Below the pieces are notes generated by a model, which had not been told where the DNA came from, made no database searches, and was given only the letters and a program-made list of their open reading frames with translations. Both the position numbers and the translations under genes were made by a program. A stretch of DNA of 64,000 bases from Mycolicibacterium neoaurum VKM Ac-1815D (GTDB taxonomy: Bacteria > Actinomycetota > Actinomycetes > Mycobacteriales > Mycobacteriaceae), in the NCBI RefSeq assembly GCF_000317305.3, contig NC_023036.2:4960001-5024000 (forward strand), written 5' to 3'. This document shows positions 16,717 through 25,863 of this stretch, piece by piece (position 1 is the first letter of the stretch; every line of letters begins with the position of its first letter).

Positions 16717-19010
16717 CCGAACAACCTGGGCAGCACGCCCTCCGAGGTGGCTCGCAGTTCGTCGAGCGTGATGCTGAACTGGCCCTGGACGTCCAGTGAG
16801 TCGCTGCCCTCGTCCGAGACGCCCACCCGGTCCACCGGAAGCCCGCGCGCCTCGCACATCGACCGGAACCGGCTCTCCTCGGTGCGCGGCACCGCAACCA
16901 GGACCCGGCCGGCAGATTCGGAGAACAGGAAGACGAAGGGATCCACTCCCTCGGGCAGCACCACCCGAGCGCCGGTCTCGCCGGCCAGGGCGGCCTCGAC
17001 GATCGCCTGGATCAGACCGCCTTCGCTCAGATCGTGTGCCGCCGAGACCAATCCGTCCCGCGAGGCCGCGGTCAGCACCTCGGCGAGCAGCTTCTCCCGC
17101 GCCAGGTCGACCCTCGGCGGCACGCCGCCGAGGTGATCAGCGGTGACCTGCGCCCAGATCGACCCGTCGAACTCATCACGGGTGTCACCGAGCAGCAGCA
17201 ATGTCTCACCGGGCTCGTTACCCAGTCCGGTGGGGATGCGCCGGGCCACATCGTCGATCACGCCGAGCACACCGACCACCGGGGTCGGCAGGATCGCGGT
17301 GCTGCCGGTCTGGTTGTAGAAGCTCACGTTGCCGCCGGTGACCGGGATACCAAGGGCCGCACAGCCGTCGGCGAGTCCGCGCACAGCCTGGGAGAACTGC
17401 CACATCACACCGGGGTCCTCCGGCGAGCCGAAGTTCAGGCAGTTGGTCACCGCGACCGGGGTGGCCCCGGTGACCGCCACGTTGCGGTAGGCCTCGGCGA
17501 GCGCCAGCTGTGCGCCCGTGTACGGGTCGAGCTGGGTGTAGCGGCCCGAGGCGTCGGTCGAGATGGCGACACCGCGGCCGGTCTGCTCGTCGATCCGCAG
17601 CACACCGCCATCGGCATGCTCGGCCAACACGGTGTTACCGCGCACATAGCGGTCGTACTGCTCGGTGATGAACGCACGGCTGCACAGGTGCGGGCTGCCC
17701 AGCAACGCCAGCAGGGTCGCCTTGAGCTCGTCGCCGGTGGCCGGGCGGGCCAGCTTGGCCGAGGTGTCGGCGATCAGGGCGTCCTGGGTGTCCGGGCGGG
17801 CGACGGGACGCTGGTACACCGGGCCCTCGTGGGCGACGGTGCGCGGCGGTACATCCACCACGGTCTCACCGTGCCAGGTGATCTCGAGGCGATCACCATC
17901 GGTGACCTCGCCGATGACGCTGGCCAGCACATCCCATTTGCGGCAGACGGCCAGGAACTTCTCGACGTTCTCCGGCGTGACGACCGCACACATCCGTTCC
18001 TGCGATTCGGAGGACAGGATCTCCGCCGGGGTCATATCGGCAGCGCGCTGCGGCACATTCTCCAGCTCGACGCGCATGCCGCCGTCACCGGCCGAGGCCA
18101 ATTCCGAGGTGGCGCAGGACAATCCGGCACCACCGAGATCCTGGATACCGACCACCAGATCGGCGGCGTAGAGCTCCAGGCAGCACTCGATGAGCACCTT
18201 CTCCATGAAGGGGTCACCGACCTGCACGGCGGGCAGCTTCTTACGGCCCGGGCCGGAGCCCTCGTCGCCACCGAAGGTCTCACTCGCCAACACCGACACA
18301 CCACCGATACCGTCCAGCCCGGTGCGGGCACCGAACAGGATGATCTTGTTTCCGGTGCCGGACGCGAAGGCCAGGTGCAGGTCCTCCTTGCGCAGCACGC
18401 CAACACACAGCGCGTTCACCAGTGGGTTGCCCGCGTACGACGGGTCGAAGACCGTCTCGCCGCCGATATTGGGCAGACCCAGGGAGTTGCCGTAACCGCC
18501 GATACCGCGCACCACGCCGTCGAGCACGCGGCGGGTATCGGGCGCATCGGCCGCACCGAAGCGCAGCTGGTCCATCACCGCGACCGGGCGGGCGCCCATC
18601 GCCATGATGTCGCGGACGATGCCGCCGACACCGGTGGCCGCGCCCTGGTAGGGCTCCACATAGGACGGGTGGTTGTGCGATTCGACCTTGAAGGTGACCG
18701 CCCAGCCGTCGCCGATGTCGACGACGCCGGCGTTCTCGCCGATCCCGGCCAGCATGCCTGCGCGCATCTCGTCGGTGGTCGTCTCACCGAAATAGCGCAG
18801 ATGCACCTTGGAGGACTTGTAGGAGCAATGTTCGCTCCACATCACCGAGTACATGGCCAGCTCGGCGTCGGTGGGGCGGCGGCCGAGAATCTCGCGTATC
18901 CGCTGGTACTCGTCGTCCTTGAGGCCCAGTTCCCGGAAGGGCTGGGGTTGGTCGGGCGACGCTGCGGCGCGCTCGACGGTATCGATTTCCTGCGGGTGCG
19001 CGGATGTCAC
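16713..19010 (-). CDS. purL: Phosphoribosylformylglycinamidine synthase, large subunit
   Basis: Small-type PurL (765 residues) that works with PurQ and PurS to make FGAM from FGAR, glutamine and ATP. Visible motifs include MWSEHCSYKSSK with the metal/ATP region, FKVESHNHPSYVEPYQGAATGVGGI, ARTGLDGIGGVSV, and VALTGGNVSFYNQT-like VTGGNVSFYNQT. The GTG start is leaderless, with TAAACT 6 bases upstream. purQ and purS lie about 5 kb further along the strand. Confidence 0.97.
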   Translation of the reverse strand: MTSAHPQEIDTVERAAASPDQPQPFRELGLKDDEYQRIREILGRRPTDAELAMYSVMWSEHCSYKSSKVHLRYFGETTTDEMRAGMLAGIGENAGVVDIGDGWAVTFKVESHNHPSYVEPYQGAATGVGGIVRDIMAMGARPVAVMDQLRFGAADAPDTRRVLDGVVRGIGGYGNSLGLPNIGGETVFDPSYAGNPLVNALCVGVLRKEDLHLAFASGTGNKIILFGARTGLDGIGGVSVLASETFGGDEGSGPGRKKLPAVQVGDPFMEKVLIECCLELYAADLVVGIQDLGGAGLSCATSELASAGDGGMRVELENVPQRAADMTPAEILSSESQERMCAVVTPENVEKFLAVCRKWDVLASVIGEVTDGDRLEITWHGETVVDVPPRTVAHEGPVYQRPVARPDTQDALIADTSAKLARPATGDELKATLLALLGSPHLCSRAFITEQYDRYVRGNTVLAEHADGGVLRIDEQTGRGVAISTDASGRYTQLDPYTGAQLALAEAYRNVAVTGATPVAVTNCLNFGSPEDPGVMWQFSQAVRGLADGCAALGIPVTGGNVSFYNQTGSTAILPTPVVGVLGVIDDVARRIPTGLGNEPGETLLLLGDTRDEFDGSIWAQVTADHLGGVPPRVDLAREKLLAEVLTAASRDGLVSAAHDLSEGGLIQAIVEAALAGETGARVVLPEGVDPFVFLFSESAGRVLVAVPRTEESRFRSMCEARGLPVDRVGVSDEGSDSLDVQGQFSITLDELRATSEGVLPRLFG

Positions 19011-19016
19011 CAGGAC

Positions 19017-19022
19017 AGTTTA
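19017..19022 (-). promoter_or_regulatory. -10 hexamer for leaderless purL
   Basis: TAAACT on the minus strand ends 6 bases before GTG 19010. Confidence 0.55.
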
Positions 19023-19080
19023 TTCGCTCCGCGTCACCGGCGGACGCCGCGCCGCCACCGGGCACCTCACCCGCCGGGTA

Positions 19081-19431
19081 TCAGTGCCCGCCGGAGACGC
19101 AGAATGCGTTGCCGTCCGGATCGGCCAGCACGACCCAGCGGTACGCGTCGCCGATATCGTGCCTGCCGGTCTCGGTGGCACCGAGACCGATCAGCCGCGT
19201 CACCTCGACCTCCACGTCGGGTGCCGAGAAGTCCACGTGCACCCGGTTCTTGCCCGCGGTCGGGTCCGGCACGCGCTGGAATCCGAGCCGGGGCCCGCTC
19301 GGCAGCGCCACCATGACGAATTCGCCGGGCATCTCGGCGTTGAGGGTGCCGCCGGTGGCCTCGGTCCACCATTGGGCGAGGCGGTCCGGATCGGTGCAGT
19401 CGAACGTGATCATTTCTGGGCTGAGCGTCAT
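19081..19431 (-). CDS. VOC-family (glyoxalase-like) protein
   Basis: A 116-residue single-module vicinal-oxygen-chelate protein: MITFDCTDPDRLAQWWTEATGG at the start, NRVHVDFSAPDVEVEVTRLIGLGA mid-way, and VVLADPDGNAFCVSG at the end. Metal ligands typical of enzymes (His/Glu) are only partly present, so it may be a binding protein rather than a lyase. ATG 19431 is chosen because TATGGT stands 6 bases before it; upstream codons are less likely coding. Confidence 0.8.
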   Translation of the reverse strand: MTLSPEMITFDCTDPDRLAQWWTEATGGTLNAEMPGEFVMVALPSGPRLGFQRVPDPTAGKNRVHVDFSAPDVEVEVTRLIGLGATETGRHDIGDAYRWVVLADPDGNAFCVSGGH

Positions 19432-19437
19432 GCGCGC

Positions 19438-19443
19438 ACCATA
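19438..19443 (-). promoter_or_regulatory. -10 hexamer for the leaderless VOC gene
   Basis: TATGGT on the minus strand ends 6 bases before ATG 19431. Confidence 0.5.
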
Positions 19444-19516
19444 GAGCAGTGCTCTGACATTTCCGGCGACATTTCCGCGCCGCGGGATCGCCGCGGGAAA
19501 CCGGCACAATCGTCAT

Positions 19517-20119
19517 ATGCAGCGGCTGGTCTTCAGTGGTCATATCGCGGGCTTCGGCACCGACGCCGGGGTCCGGTTCGTCATCGGAGCCTGGCACTCC
19601 TCACCGTTCGGCCGCTTCGCCGATGTGATGGTGCAGACCCGCGATGACACCCGCATCCTGTTGGCACCCAGCGCCGAGATCGCCGAGTTCGTCTCGGCCA
19701 CATACTCCTTCGACGAGATCAGGGTCGCCCCGGTGGCCGCCGATCTGGACGACGACCGGTTGCGGGTGCACACCGACGACCTCGACGTCACGGTGCGCCT
19801 CGGCGGCGCCGCCCGGTTCGACGGGCTGCTGCGGCTGGTGCCCGCACCGCTGGCGCGGGCACCGTGGTGGCTGCGGCTGATCAACCCCGTCGCCGCGGTC
19901 CTGGTGCCCGGCGTGCAGACCGCGGGCAGTGCGGGCAACGGCAGACGCGAGTACTACGGGGTCCGGCGCACGCGGCAGATCGACTCGGTGTCGGGGACAT
20001 TCGGGGGCATCACCCTCGGCGGGCCCGCCGACCTGCACCCGCCGGTGCGGTTCGGGTTCTCCTCGGCACCGACCGACCCCCAACTGGTGACGGTCACCAC
20101 CACCATCGACCTGCCGTGA
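19517..20119 (+). CDS. Conserved actinobacterial hypothetical protein
   Basis: A 200-residue protein with no signal peptide or clear membrane helix. It is beta-rich with regular acidic strands (VRVAPVAADLDDDRLRVHTDDLDVTVRLGG), and a hydrophobic patch WWLRLINPVAAVLVPGVQT lies mid-way. It ends in VTVTTTIDLP. No family function is known to me. CACAAT with a 6-base gap suggests a leaderless start. It is divergent from the VOC gene and convergent with pepC. Confidence 0.7.
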   Translation: MQRLVFSGHIAGFGTDAGVRFVIGAWHSSPFGRFADVMVQTRDDTRILLAPSAEIAEFVSATYSFDEIRVAPVAADLDDDRLRVHTDDLDVTVRLGGAARFDGLLRLVPAPLARAPWWLRLINPVAAVLVPGVQTAGSAGNGRREYYGVRRTRQIDSVSGTFGGITLGGPADLHPPVRFGFSSAPTDPQLVTVTTTIDLP

Positions 20120-20143
20120 CGGGTCGGGCCCGGCTGTCGCGAC

Positions 20144-21397
20144 TCAGGCCGGTGCCAGGAACGCCTGCAGGGCGGCCGCGTAGTCGGCAACGTCATGGGC
20201 GCCCATGATCTCGCGGGCCGAGTGCATGGCCAGCTGGGCGGCCCCGACGTCCACGGTGGGGATGCCGGTGCCCGCCGAGGTCATCGGCCCGATCGTCGAC
20301 CCACACGGCAGATCGGCGCGGTGCTCGTAACGCTGCAGCGGAACCCCGGCTTGGGCACAGGCCAGCGCGAACGCCGCCGCGGTGCGCCCGTCGGTGGCAT
20401 AGCGCAGGTTGGGGTGCACCTTGAGCACCGGGCCGCCGTTGACCTCGATCAGGTGACCGGGCTCGTGCCGCTCCGGATAGTTCGGGTGGGTGGCGTGCGC
20501 CATATCGCCGGAGGCGACCATCGACTGCGAGAGCCGGCGCAGGAAGTCCTGCCGGTCACCACCGGCGGCCAGGGTGATGCGCTCCAACACACTGAGCAGC
20601 AGATCGGACTGGGCGCCGTGATCGGACTGCGAACCGACCTCCTCGTGATCGAAGAGCGCGAGCACCGGCACGTGCCCGCTCGGCCGCGCGGCCAGCAGCG
20701 CCTGCACCCCGGCATGGCAGGTGACCTGATTGTCCAGCCGTGGTGCGCTGACGAAATCTCCGTCCACCCCGGTCACCGCGGACGGCGTCAGGTCGTGGGT
20801 CATGAGGTCGAAACCGAGCACATCGGCCTCGCGCACCCCGGCCTGCTCGGCGACGTAGCCCACGAAGGAGCGTCGCTCACCGATGCCCCAGACGGCGTTG
20901 ACATGCCGCTGCGGGTCCGGGCTGACACCCTTGCGGTCCTCGGAGAGGTGGATGGCCAGTTGCGGGACCCGCAGGATCGGATCGTCGATCCGCACCAGCC
21001 GATGCGCCACCTGGCCGCCGTCCACGACGGACAGCCGGCCGCTGATGCCGAGATCGCGGTCCAGCCAGGAGTTCAGCCAGGCACCGCCGTAGGGCGCCAA
21101 GGCGACCACCTGCCAGCCGGCCACGATCCGGTCCGGGTGCTGTTTGACGCGCAGGTTGGGGCTGTCGGTGTGCCCCCCGACGATCCGGAACGGCATATCG
21201 CCGGACGTCGAATCCCAGGCCACCAGCGAACCGGCCCGCACGACGAAGTACGTGCCGGGTGAGTCGGGCCAGCTGTCGGATTCGGAGAGTTCGGTGTAGC
21301 CGGCGGCCTCCAGCTGCCGCGCGGCCGTCGCGCACACGTGGAACGGGGACGGCGAGGCGTCGATGAACTCACACAGGCTCTGGGGGGTAGCAGGCAT
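20144..21397 (-). CDS. pepC: M18-family aminopeptidase
   Basis: Zinc-dependent aminopeptidase, cytosolic, releasing N-terminal (often acidic) residues. The 417-residue M18 protein has the metal and catalytic motifs GGHTDSPNLRVK, DNQVTCHAGV, LFDHEEVGSQSDHGAQS and SGDMAHATHPNYPERHEP, and the C-terminal GAAQLAMHSAREIMGAHD. ATG 21397 is preferred over the longer ORF because CAAGAT lies 6 bases upstream and the extension overlaps the divergent DyP gene. Confidence 0.92.
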   Translation of the reverse strand: MPATPQSLCEFIDASPSPFHVCATAARQLEAAGYTELSESDSWPDSPGTYFVVRAGSLVAWDSTSGDMPFRIVGGHTDSPNLRVKQHPDRIVAGWQVVALAPYGGAWLNSWLDRDLGISGRLSVVDGGQVAHRLVRIDDPILRVPQLAIHLSEDRKGVSPDPQRHVNAVWGIGERRSFVGYVAEQAGVREADVLGFDLMTHDLTPSAVTGVDGDFVSAPRLDNQVTCHAGVQALLAARPSGHVPVLALFDHEEVGSQSDHGAQSDLLLSVLERITLAAGGDRQDFLRRLSQSMVASGDMAHATHPNYPERHEPGHLIEVNGGPVLKVHPNLRYATDGRTAAAFALACAQAGVPLQRYEHRADLPCGSTIGPMTSAGTGIPTVDVGAAQLAMHSAREIMGAHDVADYAAALQAFLAPA

Positions 21398-21435
21398 CTT
21401 TTCATCTTGACCGGTGCGACGCCGTCCGGCCGCGC

Positions 21436-21441
21436 TAGGGT
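21436..21441 (+). promoter_or_regulatory. -10 hexamer for the DyP-encapsulin operon
   Basis: TAGGGT ends 7 bases before GTG 21449. Confidence 0.55.
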
Positions 21442-21448
21442 CTGCGAT

Positions 21449-22474
21449 GTGTCCGATCTTGTTCCGCAGGCGGTGCTCGCGCCGCTGACCCCGGCGGCCA
21501 TCTTCATGGTGGCCACGATCGACGACGGCGGTGAACAGACCGTCCACGATGCCCTCGGCGACATCTCGGGGCTGGTCCGCGCCATAGGGTTCCGCGATCC
21601 GACCAAACATCTGTCGGTGATCACGTCGATCGGATCGAAGGCCTGGGACCGGTTGTTCAGCGGCCCCCGCCCGGCCGAACTGCATCCGTTCATCGCGTTG
21701 GAGGGGCCGCGGCACACCGCCCCGTCGACGCCGGGTGATCTGTTGTTCCACCTCCGCGCCGAATCACTGGACGTGTGTTTCGAGTTGGCCGGCAAGATCG
21801 TCGCCGCGATGGACGGCGCCATCACCATCGTCGACGAGGTGCACGGCTTCAAGTTCTTCGACAACCGCGACCTGCTCGGCTTCGTGGACGGTACGGAGAA
21901 CCCGGACGGCCCGGTGGCGGTGAGCGCCAGCCAGATCGGCGACGAGGATCCCGATTTCGCCGGCGGGTGTTACGTGCACGTGCAGCGCTACCTGCATGAC
22001 ATGTCGACGTGGAACGCGCTGTCGGTCGAGGAACAGGAGCGGGTGATCGGGCGCACAAAACTCGACGACATCGAACTCGACGACGCCGTGAAACCGGCCA
22101 ATTCGCATGTGGCGCTGAATGTCATCTCCGACGAACAGGGCAACGAGCTCAAGATCCTGCGCCACAACATGCCCTTCGGCGAGATCGGCAAGGGCGAATT
22201 CGGGACCTACTACATCGGGTATTCGCGCACCGCCGCGGTCACCGAACGGATGCTGCACAACATGTTCATCGGCGATCCGCCCGGCAACACCGATCGGATC
22301 CTGGATTTCTCCACCGCGGTGACCGGTTGCCTGTTCTTCACCCCGACGGCCGATTTCCTCGATGACCCGCCGCCCATGCCAGGTGCGGCCGAACCCGCCC
22401 GCGCAGCAGCCACCAGCACACCCACCTATTCCGGTTCACTGTCGATCGGCAGCCTGAAAGGACAACCCCAATGA
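21449..22474 (+). CDS. dyp: DyP-type peroxidase, encapsulin cargo
   Basis: A 341-residue haem peroxidase of the dye-decolourising class. The GxxDG signature is in GFVDGTENPDGPV, the presumed proximal haem His in PANSHVALNV, and distal Arg/Asp motifs in GEFGTYYIGYSRTAA. The disordered Pro/Ala tail ends in LSIGSLKGQPQ, the encapsulin cargo-loading peptide. The stop overlaps the encapsulin start (ATGA), and the purines of AAAGGA inside the targeting-peptide codons serve as its ribosome site. Confidence 0.95.
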   Translation: MSDLVPQAVLAPLTPAAIFMVATIDDGGEQTVHDALGDISGLVRAIGFRDPTKHLSVITSIGSKAWDRLFSGPRPAELHPFIALEGPRHTAPSTPGDLLFHLRAESLDVCFELAGKIVAAMDGAITIVDEVHGFKFFDNRDLLGFVDGTENPDGPVAVSASQIGDEDPDFAGGCYVHVQRYLHDMSTWNALSVEEQERVIGRTKLDDIELDDAVKPANSHVALNVISDEQGNELKILRHNMPFGEIGKGEFGTYYIGYSRTAAVTERMLHNMFIGDPPGNTDRILDFSTAVTGCLFFTPTADFLDDPPPMPGAAEPARAAATSTPTYSGSLSIGSLKGQPQ

Positions 22475-23268
22475 ACAACCTGTACCGCGAACTGGCGCCG
22501 GTCACCGACGAGGCGTGGGGTGAGATCGAACAGGAGGCCACCCGTACCTTCAAGCGGCATATCGCCGGACGCCGGGTGGTCGACTGCACCGGCCCGACCG
22601 GCGCCACCACTGCTGCGGTGTCCACCGGCCATCTGCTGGACGTCACCTCCCCTGGCGACGGGGTGATCGCCCACCTGCGCGACAGCCGCCCGCTGGTGCG
22701 ACTGCGGGTGCCGTTCACCATCACCCGCGACGCCATCGACGACGTGGAGCGCGGCTCGCAGGACTCGGACTGGGATCCCGTCAAGGACGCGGCCAAGAAG
22801 CTGGCGTTCGCCGAGGACCGGGCAATCTTCGAGGGTTACGCGGCGGCCAACATAGAGGGCATCCGGGCGGGCAGCTCGAATCCCGGCCTGGCGCTGCCCG
22901 AGGATCCGCGCGGCTATCCCGACGTGATCGCCCAGGCGCTCTCGGAGCTGCGGCTGGCCGGTGTCGACGGTCCCTACTCGGTGCTGCTGTCGGCCGACGC
23001 CTACACCAAGGTCAGCGAGACGACCGAACACGGCTATCCGCTGCGCGAGCACCTCAACCGGGTGGTCGACGGGGACATCATCTGGGCTCCGGCCATCGAT
23101 GGCGCCTTCGTGTTGTCCACCCGCGGAGGCGATTTCGATCTACAGCTGGGCACCGACGTGTCGATCGGCTATTCGAGCCACGATGCCGACACCGTGCAGC
23201 TGTACCTGCAAGAGACGTTCACGTTCCTGAACTACACCGCCGAGGCGTCGGTCGCGCTGTCCGCCTGA
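22471..23268 (+). CDS. enc: Encapsulin nanocompartment shell protein (family 1)
   Basis: A 265-residue HK97-fold shell protein (Cfp29 type) expected to form a T=1 icosahedral shell around DyP. Typical segments are MNNLYRELAPVTDEAWGEIEQEA, GRRVVDCTGPTG, RVPFTITRDAIDDVERGSQDSDWDPVKDAAK and the C-terminal LYLQETFTFLNYTAEASVAL. Translation is coupled to dyp by the ATGA overlap. Shell and cargo are in the usual cargo-first order. Confidence 0.96.
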   Translation: MNNLYRELAPVTDEAWGEIEQEATRTFKRHIAGRRVVDCTGPTGATTAAVSTGHLLDVTSPGDGVIAHLRDSRPLVRLRVPFTITRDAIDDVERGSQDSDWDPVKDAAKKLAFAEDRAIFEGYAAANIEGIRAGSSNPGLALPEDPRGYPDVIAQALSELRLAGVDGPYSVLLSADAYTKVSETTEHGYPLREHLNRVVDGDIIWAPAIDGAFVLSTRGGDFDLQLGTDVSIGYSSHDADTVQLYLQETFTFLNYTAEASVALSA

Positions 23269-23283
23269 TCCCGGCTCCGCCCG

Positions 23284-24132
23284 TCATCGCTTGTCGTCGG
23301 GCTCGGGTTTGAGGTGCCGCCACCAACAGGCGATGTAGATGCTCATGGAGGTGACCAGGGCCACCACCACCCAGAGCACCACGGTGACGTCCACCCACGC
23401 CCCCATGGGTGGCCCGTCGGGCAGCGCGTTGCGCAGCGGCACGACGGCGAACAGCATCGCCGCGAACCACGTCGTCATCGGCGGCTGGAATTTGCGCCGG
23501 TTGCGCAAGGTCTGCACCGCGACGACCACACCGAGCACGGCAATGGTGATCAATGCGCCCACGATGATCGCGGCGAACGCGGCGGTGCTCGGCGCACGGT
23601 GCAGGTTCACCCGGTACACCGACGATGCGTCTGACTCGCCGCGCGCCGGGATGCTGAACATCCATCCGGGCACCCGGTCGACGAATGTGGCCCAGGTCGA
23701 CTCCGGGATCCGGTCGTCGCCGCTCACCACCGAGACGGTGATGGGTCCGGATCGATAACGGTCGAACGGGTACGCACCGGGGTCGCCGCCGATGGTCAGC
23801 GCGACGGGGAAGACACCGGGCACGGTGCCCGCGGGCCAGCTGCGAGTGGTCGGCGTGACGGCCGAATAGATTGTGACGCTGAGGTCTTCGGTCAGGCCCT
23901 GAGTATCGGGATCGATCAGCCCCGGCCCAGGGGTGACGGTCACGTTGGCGACCATCTCGCCCTTGACCGCGTGTACCTCCTCCAGGTCGAAGGTGACCGA
24001 GGTCTGGTCCGCCACGGGCTGATCGACGGGTATCTCCGCAGGACCACCGAGTCCGGTGGCCGCGTACAGGACGATCGTCGTGACGTATGCCGCGATGATC
24101 GCTAGGATCCCGAGCACGACACGAAACTTCAT
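23284..24132 (-). CDS. DUF4436 membrane protein
   Basis: A 282-residue protein with one N-terminal helix (about 5-27), a 150-residue extracytoplasmic domain and three closely spaced C-terminal helices (about 182-210, 222-240, 245-270). The tail HLKPEPDDKR is cytoplasmic. This matches the actinobacterial DUF4436 family, function unknown. ATG follows GGGAAGG with 5-base spacing, and the gene is 26 bases after purQ, so it is probably in the purSQ transcript. Confidence 0.78.
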   Translation of the reverse strand: MKFRVVLGILAIIAAYVTTIVLYAATGLGGPAEIPVDQPVADQTSVTFDLEEVHAVKGEMVANVTVTPGPGLIDPDTQGLTEDLSVTIYSAVTPTTRSWPAGTVPGVFPVALTIGGDPGAYPFDRYRSGPITVSVVSGDDRIPESTWATFVDRVPGWMFSIPARGESDASSVYRVNLHRAPSTAAFAAIIVGALITIAVLGVVVAVQTLRNRRKFQPPMTTWFAAMLFAVVPLRNALPDGPPMGAWVDVTVVLWVVVALVTSMSIYIACWWRHLKPEPDDKR

Positions 24133-24158
24133 ATGGGCCTTCCCGGTGGAGCGACAGT

Positions 24159-24848
24159 TCAGGCCGTGAGCACCGCATCGAGCGCGGAGTAGAAAAGGCC
24201 GAGACCGTCATCGGAGGGACCCGTCAACGGCTCGGTGGCGTGCTCGGGATGAGGCATCAAGCCGACGACGCGGCCGTTGGCCGAGCTGATCCCGGCGATA
24301 CCGCGCATCGAGCCGTTGAGGTTCTCGCGGTACCGGAAGACCACGCGGCCCTCCCCCTCGAGCTCGTCGAGCACCTCCGTCGACGCCACATAACGGCCCT
24401 CGCCGGACTTCAACGGCACCAACAGATCCGCGTCCTGCTCGTAGCGGGTGGTCCACGCCGTCGAGTTCGACGCCACCTGCAGCCACACATCGCGGCAGAT
24501 GAAGTGCAATCCCTCGTTGCGCGTCAGCGCCCCCGGCAACAGCCCGGATTCGCACAGCACCTGGAAACCGTTGCAGATCCCCAGCACCGGCAGCCCCTTG
24601 GCCGCCGCATCGACGACCGACCGCATCACCGGCGCGAAGCTGGCGATGGCGCCGGCGCGCAGATAGTCACCGTAGGAGAAACCGCCGGGCACCACGACCG
24701 CGTCGACACCCTTGAGATCGGCGTCGGCGTGCCACAGGCTGACCGCTTCCCCGCCGGCCAGCCGGACCGCGCGGGCGGCGTCGACATCATCGAGCGTGCC
24801 AGGGAATGTGATGACGCCGATCTTGCCGGCGGCCCCGGCGCCGCTCAC
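24159..24848 (-). CDS. purQ: Phosphoribosylformylglycinamidine synthase, glutaminase subunit
   Basis: A 229-residue class I amidotransferase that supplies ammonia to PurL. Catalytic Cys92 sits in LGICNGFQVL, and the His/Glu of the triad are in MPHPEHATEP. GTG start overlaps the purS TGA as GTGA. Confidence 0.97.
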   Translation of the reverse strand: MSGAGAAGKIGVITFPGTLDDVDAARAVRLAGGEAVSLWHADADLKGVDAVVVPGGFSYGDYLRAGAIASFAPVMRSVVDAAAKGLPVLGICNGFQVLCESGLLPGALTRNEGLHFICRDVWLQVASNSTAWTTRYEQDADLLVPLKSGEGRYVASTEVLDELEGEGRVVFRYRENLNGSMRGIAGISSANGRVVGLMPHPEHATEPLTGPSDDGLGLFYSALDAVLTA

Positions 24849-25084
24849 GAATTCTCCCGGCTCACCGAGAACTCCTCGATGACGGTGTTCGCCAGCAGCG
24901 ACTCGGCGATCTCGTTGAGCGCCTCGTCGGACACCGAATCGTCGACCTCGAGCTCGAATCGCTTGCCTTGGCGCACATCGGACACGCCGCCGTGGCCGAG
25001 CCGGCCCAGCGCGCCGACGATGGCCTGTCCCTGCGGGTCGAGGATCTCGGCCTTGGGCATCACGTGCACTACGACGCGGGCCAC
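24845..25084 (-). CDS. purS: Phosphoribosylformylglycinamidine synthase, PurS subunit
   Basis: A 79-residue bridging subunit between PurL and PurQ: VARVVVHVMPKAEILDPQGQAI then VSDVRQGKRFELEVDD and the final VIEEFSVS. I chose GTG 25084, preceded by AAGGAG at 6-base spacing and giving the standard PurS length. The longer upstream ORF is not supported. Confidence 0.95.
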   Translation of the reverse strand: MARVVVHVMPKAEILDPQGQAIVGALGRLGHGGVSDVRQGKRFELEVDDSVSDEALNEIAESLLANTVIEEFSVSRENS

Positions 25085-25162
25085 GGGCGCTCCTTCTCGG
25101 GTTCGGTACGGGTCGTGAACGGTCATAACTGTACCGGCGCGCCGTCGGGCCACAATGGACCC

Positions 25163-25816
25163 ATGCAACTGACGCACTTCGGCCACTCGTGCCTGCTCGC
25201 GAGCTTCCCGGATGGCACCGGAAAACAGACCACGGTGCTGTTCGACCCGGGCACCTTCTCGCATGGCTTCGAGGGCATCACCGGACTCGACGCGATCATG
25301 ATCACCCATCAGCATCCCGACCACGCCGATCCCGCCCGGCTACCGGCGCTGGTGGAGGCAAACCCGCAGGCCGCCCTGTACGCCGACCCGCAGACCGCGG
25401 CGCAGCTCGGCGGCGGCTGGCGGGCCGTGCACGCCGGGGACAGCTTCGCCCTAGGGCACCTGTCGGTGCGCGGGGTCGGGGGCACCCATGCGGTCATCCA
25501 CCCCGAGCTGCCGGTGATCGACAACACGTCGTATCTCATCGGCGATGCCGACCACCCGGCCCGGTTGATGCATCCCGGCGACGCGTTGTTCGTCCCCGGC
25601 GAACCGGTCGACGTGCTGGCCACGCCGGCGGCCGCACCCTGGATGAAGGTGTCCGAGGCGGTCGACTACCTGCGCGCCGTCGCGCCGACCCGGGCGGTGC
25701 CCATCCATCAGGGCATCATCGAGCCGGCCGCGCGCGGAATCTTCTACGGCAGGCTCTCGGAGATGACCGACACCGACTTCCAGGTGCTCGATCCGGAGAA
25801 CGGGACCCAGTTCTGA
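25163..25816 (+). CDS. UlaG-like metallo-beta-lactamase-fold hydrolase
   Basis: A 217-residue Zn-dependent hydrolase: MQLTHFGHSCLLASF, the metal motif THQHPDHAD, a later GGTHAVIHPE and the C-terminal VPIHQGIIE. Substrate unknown. CACAAT 6 bases before ATG 25163 suggests a leaderless transcript. It is divergent from purS. Confidence 0.87.
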   Translation: MQLTHFGHSCLLASFPDGTGKQTTVLFDPGTFSHGFEGITGLDAIMITHQHPDHADPARLPALVEANPQAALYADPQTAAQLGGGWRAVHAGDSFALGHLSVRGVGGTHAVIHPELPVIDNTSYLIGDADHPARLMHPGDALFVPGEPVDVLATPAAAPWMKVSEAVDYLRAVAPTRAVPIHQGIIEPAARGIFYGRLSEMTDTDFQVLDPENGTQF

Positions 25817-25863
25817 TCCCGCGCCGGATCCTGCTGTGGTGGCCGCCGATCGGCATCACGGCG

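Noticed and set aside
17034..19316. 760-codon plus-strand ORF opposite purL
   Set aside because: Mirror frame of a high-GC gene; no recognisable domain and no ribosome site, while purL is certain.
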